Assembly (NCBI GenBank): GCA_016124455.1
Contig: WGNQ01000002.1
Location: 1 to 64,000, forward strand
DNA: 64,000 bases
Direction: 5' to 3'
From: Sideroxydans sp.
Lineage (GTDB): Bacteria > Pseudomonadota > Gammaproteobacteria > Burkholderiales > Gallionellaceae
Position numbers and translations under genes: made by a program. The notes under the pieces were generated by a model. It made no database searches and was not told the DNA's origin. It saw only the letters and a program-made list of their open reading frames with translations. Of this stretch, positions 45,090 through 54,603 are shown piece by piece; the stretch's first letter is position 1; every line of letters begins with the position of its first letter.

Positions 45090-46292
45090 TCAGCTGTAAC
45101 TCAGCCCCATTGCCTCGCGCACCTCGCGCATGGTTTCCTGCGCGAGCTTGCGCGCCTTCTCGCAACCGTCGGCGATGATGTTCTTGACCAGGGTCGGATC
45201 GTCGAGGTAAAGCTGGGCACGTTCGCGCATCGGCCGCTGCTCATCCAGCACGGCGGCGATCACCGGTTGTTTGCATTCGATGCAGCCGATGCCTGCGGTC
45301 GTGCATCCCTGCCACGACCATTTGCGCGTTTCCTCGCTGGAATATACCTGGTGCAACTGCCATACCGGGCAATGCTCCGGATTACCGGGGTCGGTACGGC
45401 GTACGCGCGCGGGATCGGTGGGCATGGTGCGGATCTTCTTGCCCACGCTTTCCTCGTCCTCACGCAGGGTAATCGTGTTGTTGTAGGACTTGGACATTTT
45501 CTGGCCGTCCAGCCCCGGCATTTTCGACGCCACGGTGAGCATGGCCTCCGGCTCGGACAAGATCATCTTGCCACCGCCCTCGAGAAAACCGAACAGGCGT
45601 TCGCGATCGCCGTGCGACAGATTCTGCTGTTCGTCGAGCAGTGCCTTGGCCGACTCGAGTGCCTCATCGTCGCCCTGTTCCTGATAGCGGGTACGCAACT
45701 CGGCATACAGCTTGCCTTTCTTGCCGCCGAGCTTTTTCACCGCAGCCAATGCCTTCTCTTCAAAGCCCGGCTCACGGCCGTACATGTGATTGAAGCGACG
45801 TGCCAGTTCACGGGTAAATTCCAGGTGCGGGATCTGATCCTCGCCGACCGGCACCTTGGTGGCGCGATAGATCAGGATATCCGCGCTCATCAGCAGCGGA
45901 TAACCGAGGAAGCCATAAGTGGTAAGATCCTTTGAGGTCAGCTTCTCCTGCTGATCCTTGTAGGTCGGTACACGTTCCAGCCAGCCCAGCGGCGTGATCA
46001 TCGACAGCAGCAGGTTCAGTTCCGCATGTTCCGGCACGCGCGACTGGATGAACAGGGTGGCTTGTGCCGGATCGACGCCTGCCGCCAGCCAGTCGATGAC
46101 CATGTCCCACATGTTCTGCTCGATGATCTCGGGAGAGTCGTAATGCGTGGTCAGCGCATGCCAGTCGGCCACGAAGAACAGGCACTCGTACTGGTGCTGC
46201 ATCTCCACCCAGTTTTTCAGCACGCCATGATAATGCCCCAGGTGCAAACTGCCCGTTGGGCGCATTCCGGATAATACGCGGTCAGCAAACAT
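45090..46292 (-). CDS. trpS: Tryptophanyl-tRNA synthetase
   Basis: 400-residue class I synthetase charging tRNA-Trp. The HIGH-type motif is GSLHLGHYHG (near the N-terminus) and KMSKS is KMSKSYNNTI. The protein is longer than the 334-residue enteric form, with an insertion (about 190-240) seen in many beta/gammaproteobacterial enzymes, and a Cys pair near CIECKQP. It is within the housekeeping operon between the M50 protease (8-bp gap) and scpA. Confidence 0.96.
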   Translation of the reverse strand: MFADRVLSGMRPTGSLHLGHYHGVLKNWVEMQHQYECLFFVADWHALTTHYDSPEIIEQNMWDMVIDWLAAGVDPAQATLFIQSRVPEHAELNLLLSMITPLGWLERVPTYKDQQEKLTSKDLTTYGFLGYPLLMSADILIYRATKVPVGEDQIPHLEFTRELARRFNHMYGREPGFEEKALAAVKKLGGKKGKLYAELRTRYQEQGDDEALESAKALLDEQQNLSHGDRERLFGFLEGGGKMILSEPEAMLTVASKMPGLDGQKMSKSYNNTITLREDEESVGKKIRTMPTDPARVRRTDPGNPEHCPVWQLHQVYSSEETRKWSWQGCTTAGIGCIECKQPVIAAVLDEQRPMRERAQLYLDDPTLVKNIIADGCEKARKLAQETMREVREAMGLSYS

Positions 46293-46300
46293 AGTCTTTT

Positions 46301-46954
46301 CTAGTAAAGTCCAAAAACAAAAGCAATCAGGCTGGTCAGCAGGTGCATCGTCGGCAGCAGCAACCAGCCAAGAATCGGTGTCATCGCCATGAAAATCAGG
46401 ATAAACATGCCATATGGCTCTATCCTGGACAAGGCGACGGCCTGGCGGATCGGCAACAGGCTGACCGCAACGCGCCCCCCGTCCAGGGGAGGCATCGGCA
46501 GCATGTTCAGGGCGATCAGCACAATATTAATTCTAATCCCATATTCCGCCATATCCAGCATCGGTTCAGCAAAATAATTGCCTTGCATGGTCAGCAGCAC
46601 GATCTTGGCCAGCAATGCCCAGCCGCATGCCATGAGCAGGTTGGAAGCCGGCCCCGCCAGCGCCACCCACAGCATGTCTTTCTTGGGATTGCGCAGGGCG
46701 CCGAAATTAACCGGGACCGGCTTGGCCCACCCGAAAATAATCCCCCCTACTGCCAATGTTACGAGTGGCAACAGAATGGTTCCCACCGGATCGATGTGGT
46801 GGATCGGGTTAAGGCTGATGCGTCCCTCCCGGTAGGCGGTCATGTCCCCGAAATAGCGTGCGACATAACCGTGCGCCGCCTCGTGCAGAGTAATTGCGAA
46901 CAGGATCGGGATCGCAGCAATGACGACGACTTGTATTATCTGGTCGATATGCAT
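46301..46954 (-). CDS. Site-2 protease family (M50) membrane metalloprotease
   Basis: 217 residues with about six hydrophobic segments. The zinc motif HEAAH (H24, E25, H28) lies in the first membrane segment and NMLPMPPLDGGRV is the second ligand loop. It lacks PDZ domains and belongs to the short rhomboid-like S2P group; the substrate is unknown. Its gene is immediately after the Sua5/YciO gene. Confidence 0.88.
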   Translation of the reverse strand: MHIDQIIQVVVIAAIPILFAITLHEAAHGYVARYFGDMTAYREGRISLNPIHHIDPVGTILLPLVTLAVGGIIFGWAKPVPVNFGALRNPKKDMLWVALAGPASNLLMACGWALLAKIVLLTMQGNYFAEPMLDMAEYGIRINIVLIALNMLPMPPLDGGRVAVSLLPIRQAVALSRIEPYGMFILIFMAMTPILGWLLLPTMHLLTSLIAFVFGLY

Positions 46955-47584
46955 CTAGTCCTCAATCCCGAAACAGGCCACTTCGCCCTTGCCACGACGC
47001 ACCAGTTCCGGCGCATCGCCAGTCAGGTCGATGATGGTGGTCGGCTCCAGCCCCACCGCACCGCTGTCGATAACCAGGTCCACCCTGCGTTCGAGCAGGT
47101 CGCGTATTTCTTCCGGATCGTTCAGCGGACGCTCGTCATCCGGCAAAATCAGCGTGGAACTGAGCAGCGGCTCGCCCAGCTCCTCCAGCAAGGCCAGCGC
47201 CACCGGATGGTCCGGAATGCGGACACCTATCGTATTGCGCTTGGGATGCTGCAAGCGCCGCGGCACTTCCTTGGTCGCCGGCAGGATGAAAGTATAGCTA
47301 CCCGGCGTATTGTTCTTCATCAGGCGGAACGGTACGTTGCCCACCCGTGAATAATGGGATATTTCCGACAGGTCGCGGCACACCAGCGTAAGGTGGTGGC
47401 TCTCGTCCACGCCGCGGATCTGGCGGATGCGCTGCACCGCATCCTTGTCGCCAAGATGGCAGCCCAGGGCATAGCAGGAATCTGTCGGGTAGACGATCAC
47501 CGCGCCTTCGCGCACCATCGCCGCGGCCTGCTTGATGAGGCGCGCTTGCGGGTTGTCCGGATGAATGAGGAAAAACTGCGACAT
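46955..47584 (-). CDS. Sua5/YciO family protein (threonylcarbamoyl-AMP synthase fold)
   Basis: 209 residues from ATG 47584; the longer frame to 47800 is rejected because it only overlaps the PHP gene. The Sua5/YciO/YrdC core is visible: GAVIVYPTDSCYALGCHL, LMKNNTPGSYTFILPATKEVPRRL and TIGVRIPDHPVALALL. Two members occur in many genomes (TsaC and YciO); the pairing with the PHP phosphatase gene is as for E. coli yciO next to rnm, so YciO is more likely than the tRNA t6A enzyme. Confidence 0.85.
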   Translation of the reverse strand: MSQFFLIHPDNPQARLIKQAAAMVREGAVIVYPTDSCYALGCHLGDKDAVQRIRQIRGVDESHHLTLVCRDLSEISHYSRVGNVPFRLMKNNTPGSYTFILPATKEVPRRLQHPKRNTIGVRIPDHPVALALLEELGEPLLSSTLILPDDERPLNDPEEIRDLLERRVDLVIDSGAVGLEPTTIIDLTGDAPELVRRGKGEVACFGIED

Positions 47585-47586
47585 GA

Positions 47587-48474
47587 TTAAGCGATCGCAG
47601 CCCTCGGCATTCCGGCTCCCGGTACGGTTTCCCACGCCGCCCATACCGGACGGCAATCCAGCGGCAAATCCGGCAACCTCCCGAGATCCCGGTAACTCTC
47701 GCCCGGGCCATGGAAATCCGAACCACACGAGGCCAGCAGGCCTAATTCCCGGGCATAGCGCCCGAATTCGGCATACTGTGCCGGCGTGTGGCTGCCGCAT
47801 ACCACTTCGATACCCTGGCCGCCCAGCTCAATGAACTCGCCGAGCAATTCGAGCAAGGTGGGCCGTCCCATCGGTTTTTTCCCCGATACATAGCGTCCCG
47901 GGTGCGCCAGCACGGCGACCCCGCCGCTGCCGCGTATCCAGCCAATTACCTCATCCAGCGCTCCCCATTGATGAGCGACATAGCCCGGCTTGCCCTTGAC
48001 CAGATAGTTCTTGAACACGCTCTTCACGTCCTTGCAGCGCCCGCTCTCCACCAGATAACGTGCGAAATGGGTACGTCCGATCATGCCGGGGTTGGTCGCA
48101 TAGCGATAAGCGCCTTCCAGCACACCGCCAATACCGCTCGCTGCCAGCGAATCGGCCATTTTCTGCGCCCGCTCGCCACGGCCGCGACGCACGCCGGCCA
48201 CACCTTCGACCAGCGGCGGATAAGCCGGGTCAATGTGCAGGCCGACAACATGTACCGTATGGCTGCGCCAGCTCACCGAGATTTCCACCCCGTTGATAAG
48301 CTGTATCCCGTACTGTTCTGCTGCCACACGCGCTTCCGCCAGTCCATCCAGGTCGTCGTGGTCGGTCAGCGCCAGCACCTTCACCCCGCGCTCCGCCGCG
48401 CGCGCCACCAGTTCGGTGGGCGATAGCAGGCCATCGGAAACGGTGGAGTGGCAGTGCAGATCGTAATCAAGCAT
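47587..48474 (-). CDS. rnm: PHP-domain nucleoside bisphosphate phosphatase / RNase AM-like
   Basis: 295 residues. PHP metal motifs: [11 protein letters not shown] near the N-terminus, [27 protein letters not shown] and [11 protein letters not shown]. This set matches the E. coli YciV/Rnm enzyme, which hydrolyses 3',5'-nucleoside bisphosphates and trims short RNA 5' ends. It overlaps the RnfH gene by 8 bp and precedes the YciO-like gene by 2 bp. Confidence 0.85.
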   Translation of the reverse strand: MLDYDLHCHSTVSDGLLSPTELVARAAERGVKVLALTDHDDLDGLAEARVAAEQYGIQLINGVEISVSWRSHTVHVVGLHIDPAYPPLVEGVAGVRRGRGERAQKMADSLAASGIGGVLEGAYRYATNPGMIGRTHFARYLVESGRCKDVKSVFKNYLVKGKPGYVAHQWGALDEVIGWIRGSGGVAVLAHPGRYVSGKKPMGRPTLLELLGEFIELGGQGIEVVCGSHTPAQYAEFGRYARELGLLASCGSDFHGPGESYRDLGRLPDLPLDCRPVWAAWETVPGAGMPRAAIA

Positions 48475-48778
48475 CGCTGCCGCCCTTCTTCATGACTTTC
48501 CCCTCTTCCGCACGCTGACGGCGCACCTCTTTCGGGTCTGCGATGAGCGGGCGATAGATCTCGATGCGATCCTTGTCGCGCAGCTCCGCATCGCCCTTGG
48601 TCAGCTTGCCGAAAATGCCGAGCTTGTTTTTACCCAGGTCGATCTCCGGATATTTTTCCAGCAGCCCGGATCCTGCTATCGCGGCAGCCACGGTGGTGCC
48701 TTGCGGCAATTGCAACCTGAGCAAATCCTGCTCGTGCGGCAGCGCATATACCACCTCTATGTTGATCATCTCGCTCAT
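48467..48778 (-). CDS. rnfH: RnfH family protein (RatB-like)
   Basis: 103 residues with a ubiquitin-like beta-grasp fold: [25 protein letters not shown], then [38 protein letters not shown], the diagnostic C-terminus. The biochemical role is unclear; it may be an accessory to the neighbouring RatA. It overlaps ratA by 4 bp. Confidence 0.92.
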   Translation of the reverse strand: MSEMINIEVVYALPHEQDLLRLQLPQGTTVAAAIAGSGLLEKYPEIDLGKNKLGIFGKLTKGDAELRDKDRIEIYRPLIADPKEVRRQRAEEGKVMKKGGSDA

Positions 48779-49215
48779 GTATCTGCGTAAACCTTTTCTG
48801 CGCGATGGATGAAAGCATCCACGAAACTGTCAGCGATGTAATGAAACACCGGCCCGACCAGTTTCTCCAGCAACTTGCTGGAAAACTCGTAATGCAGCTG
48901 GAACTCTATTTTACAGGCAGAATCGGCCAGCGGGATAAATCGCCAGCTGCCGTCCAGATGCTTGAACGGGCCGTCCTTCAGCGTCATGTCGATGTAATTC
49001 GGGGGCTGGCGCACATTTTCCGTGGTAAAGCTCTGCTTGATGTGGTGATAATCGATGTGCACCGTGGCATGCACCGTGTTGTCGCCGTCGGCCGGACTGA
49101 CGCTGCTTCCCCCGCACCAAGGCAGGAAATCCGGGTACTCCGCCACATTATCCACCAGCACGAACATCCGCTCCGCGCTGTAGGGGACCAAAACCGACTT
49201 TTCAACCAATGCCAT
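48775..49215 (-). CDS. ratA: RatA family START-like protein
   Basis: 146 residues of the START/Coq10-like lipid-binding family: [31 protein letters not shown] and [20 protein letters not shown], ending [20 protein letters not shown]. coli RatA was reported to inhibit 70S ribosome assembly; a ubiquinone-binding role is an alternative. Divergent from smpB, the same arrangement as smpB-ratA-ratB in E. coli. Confidence 0.9.
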   Translation of the reverse strand: MALVEKSVLVPYSAERMFVLVDNVAEYPDFLPWCGGSSVSPADGDNTVHATVHIDYHHIKQSFTTENVRQPPNYIDMTLKDGPFKHLDGSWRFIPLADSACKIEFQLHYEFSSKLLEKLVGPVFHYIADSFVDAFIHRAEKVYADT

Positions 49216-49256
49216 ACTGCAGAACTCGATGCCAAAGCTGATAGAATATACGACTT

Positions 49257-49706
49257 ATGAGCATCATCCAAAACAAAAAAGCATTCCACGACTTTTTCAT
49301 CGAAGACCGCTACGAGGCAGGCCTGATGCTGGAAGGCTGGGAAGTCAAAGCCATCCGCGCCGGGCGCGCGCAACTCAAGGAGGCCTACGTCACCGTCAAG
49401 GATGGTGCACTTTACCTGTTCGGTGCGCACATCAGTCCGCTGCCCACCGCCTCCACCCACATCGTCCCCGACCCGGTGCGCACCCGCAAACTGTTGCTGC
49501 ACGCCGCGGAAATCGACAAACTCACTGGCAAGGTCCAGCGCGCAGGCTACACCCTGATGCCGCTGGACATGCATTACAAGAACGGGCGCATCAAGCTCGA
49601 AATTGGCCTGGCCAAGGGCAAGAAACAACATGACAAGCGCGCGACCGAACGCGACCGTGATGCAGTACGCGAAGCCCAGATGGCCATGAAAAAAGAGCGC
49701 CGCTAA
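49257..49706 (+). CDS. smpB: SsrA-binding protein SmpB
   Basis: 149 residues. It binds tmRNA and brings it to stalled ribosomes. Marks: [32 protein letters not shown] and [28 protein letters not shown] with a basic tail. A -10-like TAGAAT (49242-49247) lies just upstream. No tmRNA gene is in the window. Confidence 0.97.
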   Translation: MSIIQNKKAFHDFFIEDRYEAGLMLEGWEVKAIRAGRAQLKEAYVTVKDGALYLFGAHISPLPTASTHIVPDPVRTRKLLLHAAEIDKLTGKVQRAGYTLMPLDMHYKNGRIKLEIGLAKGKKQHDKRATERDRDAVREAQMAMKKERR

Positions 49707-49765
49707 GCGTCAGGCTCTTTAAGCCATAGCTGACAGGAGCCGCAGTCATGAACACCCCGGATTCC

Positions 49766-50791
49766 TCAGGTTTCGGGGAAATCCGGGACTTTGCCGCACT
49801 CTGCAGCCAGCCCGGCAGCGTATTTCCTGAGTTTTTCCTCCGACTCCGCGCGTGCACGCAGCTCGTTCGCGAGATTGGTGTTGGCCGATTTAAGCACGGC
49901 GGCCTGCTTTTCCAGCTGTGTGGTACGCATAGTCACCAGATCCTCAATGTGACGGCGATGCAGGCGCAGTTCTTCCTCAATCTGCTTGTCTGCGGTGATG
50001 TCGACCAGAATGCCTTGCAGGAAAATCGGCCTGCCGGCTTCGTCATGCACCAGGCACGCCTCGTCCATGAACCAGTGTACTTTGCCGGAGCGACTGAGCA
50101 GGCGATATTCGCAGCGCAATGATTTGTCGGCTCCGTGTACGCGGTCGTATGCATCAATTGCCAGATTCTGGTCGTCGGAATGGACATGGCTGCGCAGCGC
50201 GCCATCCCGGGCCAGCCAGTCTTCCGGGGCATAGCCCAGCATGCTGATCTGGGGACTCACGTACAGCAGCTTGCCGGGAATATCCAGCGCAGCGGTGTAG
50301 GTGATTGCGGGCAGATGCTCCACCAGGAGGCGGTAACGCGCTTCGGCCTGAATCAAGCGCGTCTCCATCTGTTTCTTCTCGATCAATGCCTGCTGCTCGC
50401 GCATGACTCGCTGAATGACCGCGGGTAGCAACTCCAGGTACTGGCGATTCGTATCCTTGACCAGGTAGTCCTGTGCGCCGCGCTTCAATGCCTCGACCGC
50501 GACCGACACATTATCAGCACCGGTCAGCATCATGACTGGTACCGTGGTATTGCCCAGGTCATTTCTCAATTCAGATAAAAACTCCAGGCCATTCATGTCT
50601 GGCAGGTGGTAATCCAGCAGTACGCAATCCGGCATCTGGGCATGCGCGACCTGCAGCCCTTCCCTGCCTGTTTCGGCTTCGGACAGCACGAACTCATAGT
50701 CCGGATTGTCCTGTGCAAGGGCTCGGCGACAGGCCATGCGATCCACCAGGTCATCTTCGACGATGAGTACACGGATTTGCAGTTTGCTCAT
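49766..50791 (-). CDS. Response regulator with receiver and PAS domains
   Basis: 341 residues: a receiver domain (about 7-125) with phospho-acceptor D60 (LLDYHLPDMNG), a PAS domain (about 150-275, ending in the IFLQGILVDITADKQ PAC motif) and a C-terminal coiled coil (about 280-325). It has no DNA-binding, kinase, GGDEF or EAL part, so its output must be through protein contact. It lies 51 bp after a single-domain regulator and is part of the signalling trio at 49.8-52.8 kb. Confidence 0.9.
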   Translation of the reverse strand: MSKLQIRVLIVEDDLVDRMACRRALAQDNPDYEFVLSEAETGREGLQVAHAQMPDCVLLDYHLPDMNGLEFLSELRNDLGNTTVPVMMLTGADNVSVAVEALKRGAQDYLVKDTNRQYLELLPAVIQRVMREQQALIEKKQMETRLIQAEARYRLLVEHLPAITYTAALDIPGKLLYVSPQISMLGYAPEDWLARDGALRSHVHSDDQNLAIDAYDRVHGADKSLRCEYRLLSRSGKVHWFMDEACLVHDEAGRPIFLQGILVDITADKQIEEELRLHRRHIEDLVTMRTTQLEKQAAVLKSANTNLANELRARAESEEKLRKYAAGLAAECGKVPDFPET

Positions 50792-50842
50792 AGGAAATTA
50801 CCTTGTTGCGAAAATTTAAACAATATTGTGCCCCTGACCCTA

Positions 50843-51256
50843 CTAAGGCATTTCGCTGATGGTCCAGTAGGCGTCAATGGAGCGCATGACCTCGACGAAC
50901 TGCCGGTAGTCCACCGGTTTTGCCATGTAGCCGGCCACACCCAGGTTAAAACTGCTGACCTTGTCCTGCTGCTCCTCGGAAGTAGTCAGTACGACCACGG
51001 GAATGCGTTTAAGCTGGCCGTCGTGCTTTACTATCTGCAGAAACTCGATGCCGTTCATGATGGGCATGTTCAGGTCGAGCAGGATAATGCATGGTTTTTC
51101 ACTCTCCGGATCCTGCAGGTAATGCAGGGCGTCTTCCCCGTTTTCCCTGCTGACTACCGGATTCGTGACATGGATTTCCTTCAGCGCCCGGTTGACCGTC
51201 ATGATGTCGACCTGGTCGTCTTCCACCAGCAGGATGGGCTTGTTGGGGACTTTCAT
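50843..51256 (-). CDS. Single-domain response regulator (Rcp1-like)
   Basis: 137 residues: one receiver domain with acidic pocket VEDD (11-14), phospho-acceptor D61 (LLDLNMPIMNG) and the conserved VVLTTS and GVAGYMAKPVD. It resembles Rcp1-type regulators that pair with phytochrome-like kinases. The start overlaps the histidine kinase stop by 4 bp, so the kinase is its likely phosphodonor. Confidence 0.93.
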   Translation of the reverse strand: MKVPNKPILLVEDDQVDIMTVNRALKEIHVTNPVVSRENGEDALHYLQDPESEKPCIILLDLNMPIMNGIEFLQIVKHDGQLKRIPVVVLTTSEEQQDKVSSFNLGVAGYMAKPVDYRQFVEVMRSIDAYWTISEMP

Positions 51257-52761
51257 GCTTGTGTTCCTTTGGTTGAGATAGCGGTAACGGAAGCGCGCGG
51301 CAGGGTGAAGAAAAACGTGCTTCCCTGCCCGACCGTGGAGTCGACCCGGATCTGTCCGCCGTACATTTCCACGATTTTCTTCACCAGTGCCAGCCCGACG
51401 CCGGAGCTTTCCACGCGGTCGCGCGGGGCGAGGGTCTGAAATAACTGGAAGATCTTTTCAAAATGCTGCTGTTTGATGCCGGGGCCGTTGTCGGAGATGC
51501 TGAATTTCCAGTGCCGGCCCTCGGCGCCGCAGGCAACATGGATTTCTCCCGCGGGTTTATCCATGTATTTGATGGCGTTGGAGAGCAGGTTCTGGAACAC
51601 CTGCTGGATGCGGGTCGGCTCGGACATGATGGTGGGCAGGGGATTGTCGATGCTGACGGTAATGCTGGCTGGCGGGGCAAGCGAATCAAGGACCTCCCGC
51701 ACTACACGATCGAGGTTTACCGCAACGACCGCTTCTTTCACCCGGCCCACCCGCGAATATTGCAGGATCCCGTCAATCAGGCCATCCATGCGCCGTACCC
51801 GGCTGGTCAGCAGGCGCAGGTGCTCCTTGCCCTCGTCGTCCAGCTTGTCCGCATAATCCGTGGCAAGCCAGTCTGCCAGTGAACTGATGGCGCGCAGGGG
51901 GGCCTTGAGGTCGTGGGACACCACATAAGCGAAATTCTTGAGCTCTTCATTGGCGCTCTCGAGCTCCTGCAGCAGGCAATCGCGCTGTTCCTCGGCCTGT
52001 TTGCGCTCGCTGATGTCGCGCACGGTACCGGTGAACATGCGGCGTTCGCCCTGGCGCATTTCACTCACTGCCAGATCCATCGGGAAGGTGGTGCCGTCTT
52101 TGCGCTGCCCGACTACCTCGCGGCCAATGCCGATGACCTTTTTCTCGCCGCTCTGCAGGTAGCGTGCAAGATAACCGTCGTGCGCTTCCTGGTAGGGGGC
52201 GGGCATCAGTATGGATACGTTCCTGCCAATGACTTCGGTTTCAATGTAGCCGAAGAGGCGTTCGGCGGCAGGGTTGAAGCGCTGGATCAGGCCGCATTCG
52301 TCTATGGTGACGATCCCATCCACGGCGGTATAGAAGATTGCGCGCAAGCGCGCTTCACTTTCGCGCAACGCATCTTCGGCCTGTTTGCGAGGCGTTGTGT
52401 CGTGGAGCATTGCCATGGTCAGCAGCTCCTGCTGCAGCCTGAGCGGAGACAGGCTCACGTCCATGGGGAACTCGCTGCCGTCCTGGCGCAAGCCCAGCAG
52501 CTCGATTCCTGTGCTCAGCGCGCGTGCGGACGGCTTGGCGAAATAATCGTCGATCCGGTCGCGGTGTGTTTGCCGGAAATGCTCCGGCAGCAAAGCCTCT
52601 ATCGACTTACCGACCAGTTCCTGGCGCGGATAGCCAAACAGCTGCTCAACCGGAGGATTGGCGAAGATAATCCGGCCTGTCCGGTCAAAAATGATCGTCG
52701 CGTCGGCGACAGATTCGAGGAGCCACTCCTGGCTTTTTCCTTGCAGCAGATGTTCTGTCAC
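51253..52761 (-). CDS. PAS-PAS sensor histidine kinase
   Basis: 502 residues, no membrane segments. PAS 1 (about 12-125) and PAS 2 (about 135-250), each with a C-terminal PAC stretch (PMDLAVSEMRQGERRMFTGTVRDISERKQ for the second). A short coiled coil leads to the HisKA domain with H283 (YVVSHDLKAPLRAI) and an ATPase domain (NLLSNAIKYM; DNGPGIK; GVGLALVKKIVE). It is a soluble, probably redox- or ligand-sensing kinase; no heme-binding His can be assigned with confidence. Confidence 0.93.
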   Translation of the reverse strand: MTEHLLQGKSQEWLLESVADATIIFDRTGRIIFANPPVEQLFGYPRQELVGKSIEALLPEHFRQTHRDRIDDYFAKPSARALSTGIELLGLRQDGSEFPMDVSLSPLRLQQELLTMAMLHDTTPRKQAEDALRESEARLRAIFYTAVDGIVTIDECGLIQRFNPAAERLFGYIETEVIGRNVSILMPAPYQEAHDGYLARYLQSGEKKVIGIGREVVGQRKDGTTFPMDLAVSEMRQGERRMFTGTVRDISERKQAEEQRDCLLQELESANEELKNFAYVVSHDLKAPLRAISSLADWLATDYADKLDDEGKEHLRLLTSRVRRMDGLIDGILQYSRVGRVKEAVVAVNLDRVVREVLDSLAPPASITVSIDNPLPTIMSEPTRIQQVFQNLLSNAIKYMDKPAGEIHVACGAEGRHWKFSISDNGPGIKQQHFEKIFQLFQTLAPRDRVESSGVGLALVKKIVEMYGGQIRVDSTVGQGSTFFFTLPRASVTAISTKGTQA

Positions 52762-52908
52762 AGGCTGTCTAATTCGCGATGATTTTTTGATAACGGGGCG
52801 AAATGTAAACTAAATAAACATCGTACTCAAGAAAGTCACTTTCCCATGACTCGGGCATGGATTTGCGCCTGCAGGATGGAAAATATCCGCCAGCCGTCAG
52901 CACGTAAT

Positions 52909-53487
52909 TTATTTGTATTTTCGGAACTGCCCAACGACGATACCGAAAATTTCCAGATCGCCCTTGGGGCGAATCACCGGATAGGCGGGATTGGCCGGCT
53001 TGAGGATAAATTGCCCTTTTTCCTTGCCCAGCATCTTCAGTGTAAACTCGTTATCAACGATGGCGATGACCATATCGCCCACATTGGCCGGCCCCCGCTT
53101 TTCCACCACGACGACATCGTCCGGCATGATGCCGGCGTCTATCATCGAGTCACCCTTCACGGTCACGAGCACGGTATGCGATGGCGATGAAATCAGGTAT
53201 TCGTCGATGTTAAGCGTATCGTGACGCATATCCCCGGCAGGGCTGGGCAGGCCTGCACGTACGCTGTCATAGATGGGACGCTCAAAAAAACGACTTCCTG
53301 GCTTGAGGCGCTTCTCCGGCGTGGACTCAAGAAAGCCCTGCAGCTTCAGCCTGGCCACCAGCGCCATCACCGGTGACTTCGACTTCAGCCCGAGCAGAGT
53401 CATGATAGTGGAGTATGGCGGCAACACGCCATGATCGGCGTAATAGTCCTGCAACTTGGCCAGATAGATATCGTCGCGGTTTTCCAT
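52909..53487 (-). CDS. lexA: LexA-type autocleaving repressor
   Basis: 192 residues. The N-terminal winged helix (GVLPPYSTIMTLLGLKSKSPVMALVARLKLQGFL) differs from classic LexA but is of the same type. The peptidase part has cleavage bond A78-G79 (VRAGLPSP), catalytic S114 (KGDSMIDAG) and K151 (FTLKML). It should be cut during SOS-like induction and then release its targets. A palindrome in its own promoter suggests autorepression. It may be a second, non-canonical LexA (LexA2-like); no imuAB/dnaE2 or umuC is nearby. Confidence 0.85.
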   Translation of the reverse strand: MENRDDIYLAKLQDYYADHGVLPPYSTIMTLLGLKSKSPVMALVARLKLQGFLESTPEKRLKPGSRFFERPIYDSVRAGLPSPAGDMRHDTLNIDEYLISSPSHTVLVTVKGDSMIDAGIMPDDVVVVEKRGPANVGDMVIAIVDNEFTLKMLGKEKGQFILKPANPAYPVIRPKGDLEIFGIVVGQFRKYK

Positions 53488-53494
53488 GGGCAGA

Positions 53495-53524
53495 ACGATA
53501 ATGGAACGACCGTACCATTGTCAA
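53495..53524 (-). promoter_or_regulatory. LexA-like gene promoter with palindromic operator
   Basis: On the minus strand TTGACA (53519-53524), an 18-bp spacer and TATCGT (53495-53500). A 20-bp palindrome, AATGGnACGnnCGTnCCATT at 53500-53519, fills the spacer and begins 12 bp before the start codon. This is the expected place for self-repression. It is not the enteric CTGT-N8-ACAG SOS box. Confidence 0.65.
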
Positions 53525-53568
53525 TCTTTTTTAAACCACGCGAACAGCCGCCACGCAGTTCTACAACA

Positions 53569-54024
53569 CTACATCCCCCTGCCGAGTATCGCCACGGCAA
53601 AAGTCAGTATGCCCAAAGTCAGATTCACCGCAACCAGTTTGCGGATGCTCGCCAGTATTTTCCCGGCCTGTGCCCAATCCTGCCTGGCGACGCGCAAATT
53701 GAACGGTACATATTGCCGGAAGAACAGGTAGATAAAGATCAATACCATGGTGAGGCCCAGCATCAGCATCGGGTGAATATAGGCTGGCACGTGCGACAGG
53801 CCGCCGAACAAATAGATCATGTAGAAGCCGGTCGTCAGAAACAGGAAAATCGCCAGCCACACCCAGTTGAAAAAGAGGCTGAACGCCTTGTCCCAAACCC
53901 GCAGGCGTTCCGGCGGCTGCAACACTTCTGCCGCCGTCGGGCGCAGCACCACATAGGCAAAGAATATCCCGCCGACCCAGACCATCACCGCGAGCACATG
54001 AATCAACTTGAAGAGCGCCATCAT
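53569..54024 (-). CDS. CopD-like integral membrane protein
   Basis: 151 residues with four hydrophobic segments. MMALFKLIHVLAVMVWVGGIFFAYVVLRP at the N-terminus, with conserved His in the first helix, and PMLMLGLTMVLIFIYLFF fit the CopD/YkoI-like membrane family. The precise function (copper handling or other) cannot be inferred. It is just after rnhB on the minus strand. Confidence 0.75.
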   Translation of the reverse strand: MMALFKLIHVLAVMVWVGGIFFAYVVLRPTAAEVLQPPERLRVWDKAFSLFFNWVWLAIFLFLTTGFYMIYLFGGLSHVPAYIHPMLMLGLTMVLIFIYLFFRQYVPFNLRVARQDWAQAGKILASIRKLVAVNLTLGILTFAVAILGRGM

Positions 54025-54603
54025 TCATCCTTTTTGCAATAGTTCACGTACCGGACGGAAACTCCGGCGATGCTCGCACGATACCCCGTGCACACGTAAC
54101 GCCGCAAGATGCGCGGCAGTCGGATACCCCTTGTGCCCGTCGAAACCATACTGCGGATAGCGTTCGTGCAGCTGCAGCATGGCTGCATCGCGCGCGGTCT
54201 TGGCCAGGATTGAGGCCGCAGATATCTCCGCCACGTTGCCGTCGCCCTTGACAATAGCGCGGCTGGGCAGGCCGGTATCCGGGCAGTACAGGCCGTCCAC
54301 CAGCACCTCCTGCGGAACCACAGACAATGCCAGCACGGCACGCCGCATCGCGAGCAGGCTCGCGCGCAGGATATTCAGTTCGTCGATTTCCCTCGCCGAC
54401 GCTTCGGCGATGGCCCAGGCCGTGGCATGCTGCTTGATCTCCAGTGCGAGGGCATCGCGCCGTTTTTCGCTGAGCTTCTTGGAATCGTTCAACCCGTTGA
54501 TCCGGCTGCCGGCATCGAGAATCACCGCAGCGGCATATACCGGACCGGCCAGCGGGCCGCGCCCGGCCTCATCCACACCGCAGATGATCAGCGCCGGACT
54601 CAC
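54025..54603 (-). CDS. rnhB: Ribonuclease HII
   Basis: 192 residues. It removes RNA from RNA-DNA hybrids. The active-site motif [19 protein letters not shown] carries the Asp/Glu pair, with later [12 protein letters not shown] and [15 protein letters not shown]. Last gene of the envelope/lipid cluster, overlapping the lpxB stop by 1 bp. Confidence 0.97.
   Translation of the reverse strand: MSPALIICGVDEAGRGPLAGPVYAAAVILDAGSRINGLNDSKKLSEKRRDALALEIKQHATAWAIAEASAREIDELNILRASLLAMRRAVLALSVVPQEVLVDGLYCPDTGLPSRAIVKGDGNVAEISAASILAKTARDAAMLQLHERYPQYGFDGHKGYPTAAHLAALRVHGVSCEHRRSFRPVRELLQKG

Noticed and set aside
47585-47800. N-terminal extension of the Sua5/YciO protein
   Set aside because: It lies wholly inside the PHP phosphatase gene in another frame; the family begins at MSQFFLIHP.
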